DNA of 64,000 nucleotides. Source: Corella eumyota (lineage: Eukaryota > Chordata > Ascidiacea > Phlebobranchia > Corellidae). Shown one piece after another: positions 24,158-36,100 of this stretch. Location of the stretch: the NCBI GenBank assembly GCA_963082875.1, contig OY720101.1:248001-312000 (forward strand), written 5' to 3'. Both the position numbers and the translations under genes were made by a program. The first letter of the stretch is position 1. Every line of letters starts with the position of its first letter. The notes beneath the pieces were generated by a model. It was not told where the DNA came from and did not search any database. It saw nothing but the letters and a program-made list of their open reading frames with translations.

Positions 24158-27100
24158 TTAATAGCAAGAGTTTCCTCCATAAAGTTGCTGATACTTTGAA
24201 AAGAAATCCCGCCAAGTTCTGTAATCATTTCTCCACTCTGCATAAACTGCACGAACATCTGAAATTGAAAATATTTTATATATTTTGTATAACAAAAAAT
24301 CAAAAAAACTTCAACTAAAAAATAACGAGGGAAAGTCGAATGCGCGACTTAAACATAGAGTAACATCAATTACTCCGACCCAGTCTCGAGTTAACTTTAG
24401 CAGTTTGAAATATTATAGATTATAGTTGCCCGTACTTAAGTTGCTAATTAAGTATCGGCTCAGCAGGTGTTTATACCGTTTATAGCGCCTTACTAAAGGG
24501 TGCTTCAGCATGAAAGAGGTGGGGATTGAACCAAGGCCCTGATGTAGTAAAGCCAAGTGTTTTGACAACTACACCACGCTGTCGGTGTATACTATTGATA
24601 ATGTTTAAAAATTGCAAAATTTGTTATCAATTTAACTTACTTGTGTAATCATGGTCTGTGCACCAGCACAGGAGACAATCACTATAAGGTTGGGTGATAC
24701 ACATGGGACATCCACTTCTACATAAATTTGCAGGAATACTTCGAATACAAGCGCCGTATGGCATTCTAATGTCAGGTTGCGTTATCGTTGATCTGCTAAA
24801 AGATAAACAAGTGGAAAATAAAGAAAGGATCTTAGTTAAACTTTTTGTTTAAAACTAACAGACTCAAAAAAATTAAAAAATTCAAGGTTTATACATAATA
24901 TAAAAAATTTTGGGTTTCGCTAATTTGCATTATTAGATAATATCTATAATATATAAATATTATTTTTGCCATGCTTTAAAGCGTACGAGAGTAAAGTTAA
25001 ATACTCTTTTAAAGCATAAGAAATAAATTGCTAAAACAACAAAGCCCTCAACTTACGGATGATTTGTAAACTCGACCACAAATCGAGTGAGAAAGTCGAC
25101 CTTCCAGTTCACATAATCGCAAATCCAACCCATTTGCTGTCCACAACTTGTTGGAATCCCGTAAAATCGGTCGCAAGGGGGCATGTAAGGCGTTCCTATA
25201 CAATGTTATTAAAGGTGATAACAAGTAGTGTGAATAAAAAACAAAGTAAACCCAAGGCAACTTTGCACAAAACACACCAACCCAATAACAATTTAAAAAC
25301 GATGGTTGTCTTGTTATCGAGTTAGGGTTGTTTTGGGGTTTATTTGGAAACAGATTGCGTTAAAGGTTTTAGGTTATCTTAAAACTGAACAATGCCACAG
25401 TTAACCACATTTATACCTGGATAAATTTCGCAGACTCCAAATCTTTGCATAGGTGCAAAGCTAAAGGTTTGACAAACCCCGTCACTACAAAAGTTGATCT
25501 CACAAGACACAAAAGTTGTTCCTGAGAAAGCTGCTGCATCTGCGCAAGTAAACGGCTCGTGCCTTCTCGTACAAATACCAGTCTCTGATGTAGCTATAAA
25601 GATAATTTACATTTTATCAATAATTTCCAAGGTATACCTGCAGCTTAAATAAAACTTACATTACACTGAGCACTGGTTTAGTTTTTGTAAAGTTGTCTAT
25701 TTGTAAAATTTATTTTTTACTAACTTATCGAAGAAAGATGTATTGAAAACCAATACTCAAGAAGCTTAATCATGCTTAAAAATGCTGCAACAAACCTAAA
25801 GCGTTGTTTATGTAGGTTTGGGTCGTAAGGAAACCGCACTGATTATAGCCAGGCCCACAAAGAGCATAAGTTGAGTTGTCGAAAACGTTCGTGTTTTGTA
25901 TAACAGTCCTTGTTCCTTGTGGACAGACCACATATCCTAAAAAAGAGATTTTCAGATAAAAAATTCAACTCATTTTAAACTAAGATTTTATATAGTAGCA
26001 AATAATGTTGATGTTATTAAATTAAAGAAATATATTTCTTAAAAAGAGCACAATTTTGTTAAACATATAAAATATATAAATCCACCTTCACATCCAGGAT
26101 AAACATAATCGTAAGCAAACTGCCTGAGTATTGGGATAAGCTGGGATAGAACTGGGATGTAAGCCCGGAATTCACGAGGAAGTGACGCAATGAGGTCATC
26201 ATCAATTTCTTCGCTACAGCGACGAGATAACCATTCTATCAAGAAGTGTTGGAATGACGAAAACGCCCTGAAATGAAACAATTTTAAAACATGTTGTTAC
26301 CTTACAAAAAGATGCTTTTAATTATTTTATTACATTACAAATATATTAAGTAAGAAAATACATTTACCAAATTTTAACTTAAAAACTGCTAGGACTCATA
26401 AAAATTGGAATTAAAAGTCTTTAAAATAGTTTTATTTTTCAACGGTTTCTAAACATCGCGAGTCCAAGTATGCAAATATTGCGTGCGAGCATTGCTAGCA
26501 ATAGAGCGTAACTATCACGTGACATTGTTGGGTTGTATCAAAATACATTTACCCATGCATGCAACTTGCAACCTTGCTTAAATACAGAAATAAACACTAA
26601 AGATTTAACAACAACTTACTCGCAAATATTTTCCTTTCTGGTGGCAACGAAAAATCTTCTTGCAGTACTTAGACCAAGTCGAATCAAGTCATCAGTAATA
26701 TAAGCATCACAAACTGGTTCTCCAATGTTTAATTGAGAGATGGTGCTCACTAACTCCTCGAATAAGTCAGGAACCTGGCCGTTTGTAGAACACACTAATG
26801 AATAAAAAGTTTCGCGGTCGAATCGTAGAAATTCAAAGATTTCCTCAACGTTTTGTACCTGATTGATCATTGGTCCAATTAACTGAACAAAATTGTAAGG
26901 TTTACTACTTGATTAAACCTTTGCTTATTAACATTAGAAGAAAGCTAGATCATATATATCATCATTACATCTCAATCATAGAATATCTTCAATTAACACC
27001 AGGTTATGTTTGATTAAACATCAAGTAATGTTTGATATCACCTCAATGAGGGCTCTGTAGCCAGGAATGTCGTCCAAGGCTGTTCGACAATTTCCCATCA

Positions 27101-30100
27101 TGCAAATAGACAAGTTTCGGGCAGTACATATCAATGTTTCGTCCAAGAGATTTCTATAAAAGCATCAATTTGTGAAATTTATTTTAAATTTAACCCGCTA
27201 GTTTAATTTCATTTCAATAAAACCTACATTATTACTTTTAAGATCAAGTTTTAATTTACAATGTTAAAGTTTTATGAAGTTATACAGTTAAGATAACAAT
27301 TTAATTACAAATCATTTTAACAAAACACTTGGTAACAAGTAATCTTTTAACCTAAATATAACTTTATATAAACTACCTGCACATTTGTGCATTTGAGTAA
27401 GGATAACCATCGATTAGTTCTCGTTCACATTCTGATAACACATTTATGATTTCTACAAACCCACAAGAAGGAAAAACTCGAAGATCTGAAACGTTAAAGT
27501 TGTGATTGATTTGGTTTTAAAAGTCTTAAACAGCTTTGTACTGTGATTCAAGTTAAACCAATTTTGATATAATGTTAAGCAAGTGATATCTTCAGATTAT
27601 TACTTGTAAATAGGTTAAGGACATGGTTTAAGTAAAGCTGTTATCAAAAATTAATGATGTAGATGTAGTAAGACTAGCAGTAGAAGTCAAACTGTTAACT
27701 TACCACCTTCTGGAGTTGGACAATCAACTAGATTGGATGCACCAACAAACACTGGAGATGGACAAAAGGAACTAGAATTACAATGTGTGATTTCACAATT
27801 GCCTAATTGTTGAATCAATGGATCCATTGCCACGTAATCACACGTCACAGTGACGTTTGCTGGTGCACACATACCAGTTTGAAAGAAACCTAGAAATTAA
27901 AAAAAAAAATTGTCATAACTTGTTAAATAAAATATTAAATAAATTAAAAATATTAAAATCTAACCTTCTGTCCCGTTGACAATGTTTGAACCGTTAATAA
28001 AAACACATTGACTTCCCTCCCCACAATCGATAAAGTTAATCCCACCAGAGTAAACTCGACCATTCACTCGGTCTGTTACAACTGTGCCATTTGCACATAC
28101 TTGAACTAAAGAAAAAGGTCTAAGTTAAAAAAGATATAATACAACAAAGTCTATAATTAAAAAGTATCATACATTTTAGTCAAATAAAATAAAGCTATGT
28201 TAAAAGATTAACTCAAAATATAGCAAAGATTTTAACCATTTTCGCAGCCAGGTGTTTGAGTCCTTGAAACAATTCCCATTCCAACTTGCAACAGAGTTAC
28301 GATATCGGGAGCAACATTGGTATTCTGCGGGAGAAGTTGACTGAAATGCATTGTAAGTCGCTCGAGGTTGCAACGAGAGGTTAGGAATGAAAAATGTTGG
28401 TTTCTTAAAGCACCAAAAGCACTAAAAATATCAAAAAAGGTTTTACATTTTAAAAGTTTTCACAATTAACAGCATAATTATCTGGCAACAGTAAACTTTA
28501 ATATCCCAAACTGCAAAAGGGGCAACTCTGGGTCGGGGAGACTCATGTTACTCTATGTTTAGGTCAAGCATTTGACTTTCCCACATCGAGGATAAAGATA
28601 TATACAAAAAAAAAGTTAAATGAAATATTATTTTAGGTTCTAACAATAGCATTTTAAAATTTCAAGCATCTAAACTTACACGCAGACATCGGAATGATCA
28701 GTAGCCATGAAAAAATCAGAAACCAACGAAGCTGAATACAGGACCACGTCTGTTGTATAATCACCATCACATAACTCAAGTTGTGCAAAGGCAGGTACGA
28801 ATAGAAACAAGAGATCAGTGACAGCTGGAGGAACAACGCCTGGTGTTGGGCAAAGCGAAGAGTTTACCAAAGTATGAACATAATCGTTGACATTCGGGAT
28901 CAAGTTTAAAAGATCAGTTAAAGTGGCGTTAGGTGAAAGATTTTGAACTCCCTTAAAAGTTAAAAAAAAGCATCATGTTGACTTTTAATCATGTTATCTG
29001 TTTTATTCAACATTAAAATTCAAGCTTTCTGATACTTAAAATGTGATATTTTTAAATGTTTGGCATTTCTCAACTTATTCCTTTTTTAATTTAATTCCAA
29101 AAGTCACAGTTTTCCAAAAAATATCATAATTATTACTAGATTTAGTTTTAAACCTCTAATATGTATTCCAAGTTAGGAACTAGTTCTCCAATCAAAGACA
29201 AACAGTTTCCACGTGAACATCTGTCTAGATGAGGGATGACACAATCCACCATGGTGTCCACATTTGCTCTAAAAAGTTAAAGTTTAATCCACTTGTACTT
29301 TAAAATCAGAGCCTTGTTTAGTTTAAGGTCAAAACCAAGTTCTTGGTAAGAATTAATCTAAAGACACCTCAGAAATACTTTTATTTTTAAAGAAAATTTT
29401 AGGTCTAACCCAAAAACGCTATATGTTTTGTTAAAGGTTTTTAATTTGTTGATTACAGGCAAAAATAAAAAGAAAATAGTTTGGCCTTTGTTGCAAATTT
29501 AACCAAACCTTTCACCACCAGTAAAGTTCAACCAAAAATGTTTTAACAACTACTAAACCAAGATTTGTCAACTTACAAGCACATGTATCGATTAGAGTAA
29601 GGATATCCAGCCACTAGAGGGGCAAAACAAGTAAAAATCCCTTGAATAGCGCTTCTAGCGGTACAACCTGGGAGAATTTGAACGTCGAGAGTACCTGAAT
29701 AATAAGTTTCTTTAAATTTAAATAATAAATTAACAGTTCCATGTTTAAAAATTCCAAAAAGCGAACCACAATTCAATGTTATCTTAATCTAAAGGACAAC
29801 TTCTAGACAAAATAATCTAATAACATTATTTTTAGTTTTTTCTCTTAAGGGTGGAACTGTCATCAGGTTGAATTGTCTCCATGCTAAACAGACTCACCAC
29901 AACACATATCTTACCTGGATTAATGTCGCAGACTCCAAATCTCCGCCCAGGTGGCAGAGTAAAAGTTTGACAAACCCTGTCACTACAAAAGTTGATCTCA
30001 CAAGACACAAAAGTTGTTCCTGAGAAGGCTGCTGCATCGGCGCAAGTAAACGGCTCTGTACTTCTTGCACAAATACCAGTCTCTGATGTAGCTATAAAAA

Positions 30101-33100
30101 TAATTCATATTTTAATAAATACCAATAATGTAAAAAGAAAGGCTGCAGATAAGTCACAACTGTTATTAACTTAAACCAAGATTTAAGCTTTTTTGGAAGT
30201 TATTTAACTAGCTTATTTTATAGTAGCACAACATTAAACAACAAAAACCTAAGAGAAAATTTGTTTTTATAACTTAATTAGGCAACTAACCTAAGGCATA
30301 GTTCACATAGGTTTGGGTCGTAAGGAAACCGCACTGATTATAGCCAGGCCCACAAAGAGCATAAGTTGAGTTGTCAAAAACGTTCATGTTTTGTTTAACA
30401 GTCCTTGTTCCTTGTGGACAGACCACATATCCTAAAAAAGTAATAATTTTATATTAGATTTATTATAAAACAAACAAAAAAATGGTGGTGTTTTACAGTT
30501 TAACCGGCAGCGTGGTGTAGTGGTAAGAACACTTGCTACACCACATGAGGTCGTGGGTTTTACCCCAACTGCAATCATGCTGTAGCGCACTCGAGTAAGG
30601 CGCTATAAACGGTATAAACTCCTGTGAGCCAGCACTTAATCAGTAGTATAATTATCGGGCAGTTATAATCTATATAATATTCCAAACTGGCAAAGACAAC
30701 TCCAGACTAGTTCAGAATAACTGACGTTACTCTATGTTTAAGTCACGCATTCGACTTTCCCACATCGCGGATAAAGATATATGATAAAATCAAAATAAAT
30801 ATATTTCTTAAAAAGAGCACAGTTTTGTTAAACATATAAAATATATAAATCCACCTTCACATCCAGGATAAACATAATCGTAAGCGAACTGCCTGAGTAT
30901 TGGGATAAGCTGGGATAGAACTGGGATGTAAGCCCGGAACTCACGAGGAAGTGACGCAATGAGGTCATCATCAATTTCTTCGCTACAGCGACGAGATAAC
31001 CATTCTATCAAGAAGTGTTGGAATGACGAAAACGCCCTAAAGATATCAGTATTTAAAAAATAACATTTTGTTTACCTTATAAAATGTCCTTTTAATTAAC
31101 TTATTACCCAACATATACGCTAAGTAAGAAAATACGTTTACTAAGTTTAAACTTAAAAACTGCTAGAACGCACAAAGTTGTTATTAAAAGTCTCTAAAAA
31201 TGTTTTTCACAAAATTTTTTCTAAGTAATGCAGAATCCAAGTATGCAAATATTGCGTGCGAGCATTGCCAGCAATAGAGCGTAACTATCACGTGACATTG
31301 TTGGGTTGTATCAAAATACATTTACCCATGCATGCAACTTGCAACCTTGCTTAAATACAGAAATAAACACTAAAGATTTAACAACAACTTACTCGCAAAT
31401 ATTTTCCTTTCTGGTGGCAACGAAAAATCTTCTTGCAGTACTTAGACCAAGTCGAATCAAGTCATCAGTAATATAAGCATCACAAACTGGTTCTCCAATG
31501 TTTAATTGAGAGATGGTGCTCACTAACTCCTCGAATAAGTCAGGAACCTGGCCGTTTGTAGAACACACTAATGAATAAAAAGTTTCGCGGTCGAATCGTA
31601 GAAATTCAAAGATTTCCTCAACGTTTTGTAACTGGTCGATCATTGGTCCGATTAACTAAACAAAATTACCAAGTTTACTATTTGTTTAATCCTTCGTTTA
31701 TTAACATTAGAAGAAAGCTGAATCATATATTTAATCGTTACATCTCAATCATAATTTGCATTAAGTAATATTGGTTTAAACGCCACGTAATATTGATTTA
31801 TTGAACATCAAGTAATGTTTGATCACCTCAATGAGGGCTCTGTAGCCAGGAATGTCGTCCAAGGCTGTTCGACAATTTCCCATCATGCAAATAGACAAGT
31901 TTCGGGCAGTGCATATCAATGTTTCGTCCAAGAGATTTCTGTAAAAATATCAAATATTCTATAAAATTTAAACTATGTTACAAAGTAAACCCTCAGGTTG
32001 GTTGCATTGAAGTGAAATCAAAGTTATCAAATATGATTTTAAAATGCAACCAACATTGTCTGGGTTTTGGAATTTGTATGGTTGGAATAACAATATTAAA
32101 ACAAATCAAACTTTTAACAAAACACTTGTTTAAATTGAAAATATGAGCCTAAATATATATTTATATAAACTACCTGCACATTTGTGCATCAGAGTAAGGA
32201 TAACCATCGATTAGTTCTCGTTCACATTCTGATAACACATTTATGATTTCTACAAACCCACAAGAAGGAAAAACTCGAAGATCTGAAACGTTAAAGGTTT
32301 AAGTTATTCTTATATTAACAGCTCTGTTCTGTAATTACGGTTGAACCAATTTTGTAAAATATTAGGTGAATGATATCACCAGATTATTACTTAGATAGAT
32401 TTAAGACCTAACGTAAGTAAAGCTGTTATCAAGAACTTAATGATATAGATGTAGTAAGACCAGCAGTAGAAGTCAAACTGTTAACTTACCACCTTCTGGA
32501 GTTGGACAATCAACTAGATTGGATGCACCAATGAACACTGGAGATGGACAAAAGGAACTAGAATTACAATGTGTGATTTCACAGTTGCCTAATTGTTGAA
32601 TCAATGGATCCATTGCCACGTAATCACACGTCACAGTGACGTTAGATGGTGCACACATACCAGTTTGAAAGAAACCTAGAAATTAAAAAAAAAATTGTCA
32701 TAACTTCTTAAATAAAATATTAAATAAATTAAAAATATTAAAATCTAACCTTCTGTCCCGTTGACAATGTTTGAACCGTTAATAAAAACACATTGACTTC
32801 CCTCCCCACAATCGATAAAGTTAATCCCACCAGAGTAAACTCGACCATTAACTCGGTCTGTTACAACTGTGCCATTTGCACATACTTGAACTAAAGAAAA
32901 AATTATAAGTTGTCTTTATTTGCAGCAAAAAAATACGGCATAAAATAGTCTATAATTTGAACAATACTAAATAGGGGGGTAAAAAGAAGGAGAAAGAGGA
33001 GCCTTAAAAAGAAGGAAGAGAGAAAAAGAGGAGAAAAGGAGACACTTAAGGAAGGTATTTTGCGGTCATTTTCAGTTAGCAGCGGCCATTATTGACGCTT

Positions 33101-36100
33101 CTTTAATGCCTTAGTATTGACAATTTCTGCTGCTTGCTAAAAATGACCGCAAGGCACTTTTCATAAACCCCTCCTTCCCCTTCTTTCCTCCCTATTTGTT
33201 TCTTTCACTTCCTTTTTCAGTGGTACCCTTTAATTTAACAAGTATCATACATTATTTTAAGTTAAAGTGCCTAAAACTTAAACTAGAACAAGGTTTTTAA
33301 CCATTTTCGCAGCCTGGTGTTTGAGTCCTTGAAACAATTCCCATTCCAACTTGCAACAGAGTTACGATATCGGGAGCAACATTAGTATTCTGCGGGAGAA
33401 GTTGACTGAAATGCATTGTAAGTCGCTCGAGGTTGCAACGAGAGGTTAGGAACGAAAAATGTTGGTTTCTTAAAGCACCAAATGCACTAAAAAAAGGATG
33501 ACCTTATTTTAAAAGTCATAAAAGTTAAATAAAGTAATTTTTAAATATTCTAACAATAGCATTCTAAAATTTTAAGCAAACTTACACGCAGACATCGGAA
33601 TGATCAGTAGCCATGAAAAAATCAGAAACCAACGAAGCTGAATACAGGACCACGTCTGTTGTATAATCACCATCACATAACTCAAGTTGTGCAAAGGCAG
33701 GTACGAATAGAAACAAGAGATCAGTGACAGCTGGAGGAACAACGCCTGGTGTTGGGCAAAGCGAAGAGTTTACCAAAGTATGAACATAATCGTTGACATT
33801 CGGGATCAAGTTTAAAAGATCAGTTAAAGTGGCGTTAGGTGAAAGATTTTGAACTCCCTTAAAAATTTAAGAGATTATCATTTTAATTAACCAAATTTTA
33901 TAAACTGTTTCGTTTTTTAACATTACCAATACAAGTTTCAAACACTTTAAATCAAGGGTAACTTTAGACAGTTACATAAATTTTTAAACATTTTATTAAC
34001 GTAAAAATTATGGTTTCTTATTATTTTTATGTTAGGTTCCAAACCATTGATATTTCGACGTAGTTAGGGACAAATTGTGCAATCAAAGACAAACAATTTC
34101 TTCGTGAACATCTATCGAGTTGAGGGATGATACAATCCACCATGGTGTTCACATTTGCCCTGAAAGTTAAAGTTTGTTAATTTAGGACAAAACTTGGTTT
34201 TATTTAAATTAAAACCTTGACCTAAATCGACCAAAATATTCCAAACTTCAGCACTTACTCAAAGATGCTACATGACTTTTTTTATATGACCTTAATGTCA
34301 AAAAATGGTAATATTTTAATAATAGCTTTGTAATAGATTGAATGAGCTACCAGCAAAAGCCTTCTTCAAGGGCAAAAAGTGTGACCTTTGGTAAGAGTTG
34401 AACCCAAAACCTCTAGTAATTCGAACATTACAAAATGCCGCAAGTAAACTGCAACTTAAATTTGTTATCAAACACTAAACAATGCCAACTTACAAGCACA
34501 TATTTTGATATGAGTAAGGATATCCAGCCACAAGGGGAGCAAAACAAGTAAAAATTCCTTGAAGAGCGCTTCTAGCGGTACAACCTGAGAATACTTGAAC
34601 GTCGGGATAACCTGAATATTAAATTTATCCTCAATGTTAACAAACAGTTCTTAGTTTAATATAATTTTACATATAAAAAAGTTAGGAATTTTTTGGGCAA
34701 TATTTACAATCTTTTACCTGGATATCCAACCGAGCAAGTATCGTAAGTCTGATTACATCGACCATCTCCAGGATTAGCTACACAATCAAATAAAGAACAA
34801 GAAGTTAACTCCCCGCCCTCAGGAGTAAATTGCCTAAAAGCTTCACAAACTACTTCTTGTGAGGTGAAATTTGGAAATCCACACAACCCAGTAACACCGT
34901 CGACTAAAAATAAAAATAATATTTCATATAAAACAATAATAAAAAGGTCAGCCTCCAGTAGGATTCAAACCTACGACTTCATGTACTTACCAACTGAACC
35001 ATCAGCAAGTCGGGTTGTAGACTCCACAACTAAACAAGAGTCAGCCCCAATTGGACAATCAGCGATGGTCGAGTTATCCAGCACCACACCTAAGCCATCA
35101 ATAGTGGCTCTAGTTCCTTGGTGACACCTGAATGGATTGTTGGTAGCAGTGACGTTGCAGTTGCCAGGGTCACATAATATGACGTTACAAAGATCAAGGG
35201 TGTCGTTAGGTGATAGACGGCTCCTGACGTCATCACACGTCGCGTCGTTAAACGGATTTTCACATTCTCCAGTTAAAACATTGCCTAAAATAAAATTAAA
35301 ATTAAAAAAAAACAAATTTTTACTAAAAATATAAGATCTTGAGTTCAAGTCCCGCCGAAGGCAAGTTTGTTTTTCCTTAAACCAATTATTTACAACTTGC
35401 TTTTACTATTTTTTGCAATACTTCAAACAAGAACTTATTTATTATATATTTCATCATGCAATTAGAACTTAGGGGACGACTTACTAGCAACACCGTTTCC
35501 ATCGGTTACTTGAAGCCTGTAAATAATGCACTGAGTGGTCTGGGTCGGACACAAGATTGTTGTGGAGTTGTCGGATATCACTGAACTTCCGTCCAAGCTG
35601 GTGATCCGTGATCCGATAAAACATCGAGCTAAAATATGTGAATAAATTAGATTTGTTTTTTTAACTTTCGGCTGATTTGAATTAGGGCTAATAAATTTAG
35701 GTGGATTATTTAAAAGCACAATTAAAATCATTTTATTCACAAAAATCCACCGATAATTAAGAATTTGAAATATTTCAAAACGATTTTCTTACTGTTATAG
35801 GTACCAGAGCAACAGCAAAATACTCAAGTTGTTGACGAAGTTACAAAACAAATTAAAAACAAAAATAATTTCATTTTTTTACAGCAAAAAAATAACTAAA
35901 AAACTAAACATTATAAAGACAAATATAAAATCAAGTACTATATATATAAACTTTAAATATTAAAACGATTTTCTTACTGTTATAAAAACCAACGCAACAG
36001 CAACTGCCAAGTTTATAAAATAAATTAAAAACAAAAATACTTTCTTATTTTAAAACAATTTGTTTTATTTCTTCTTAATTTCAAATTTAATTTCAAATTT

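Larger units (their letters stand above)
29915..34611 (-). repeat. Gene B internal duplication, 5' copy (12 exons)
   Basis: This is the partner of 25417-29694. Its extra length comes mainly from an inverted-repeat element in the intron at 32891-33301 and a SINE in the intron at 30432-30854; both are absent from the other copy, so they were probably inserted after the duplication. Both ends of the unit are at phase-1 introns, so the duplication keeps the reading frame. Confidence 0.9.

Noticed and set aside
35793-35874. Start exon of gene B at the nearest leader copy
   Set aside because: Its frame stops after 16 residues and no acceptor precedes it, so a more distal copy is preferred.
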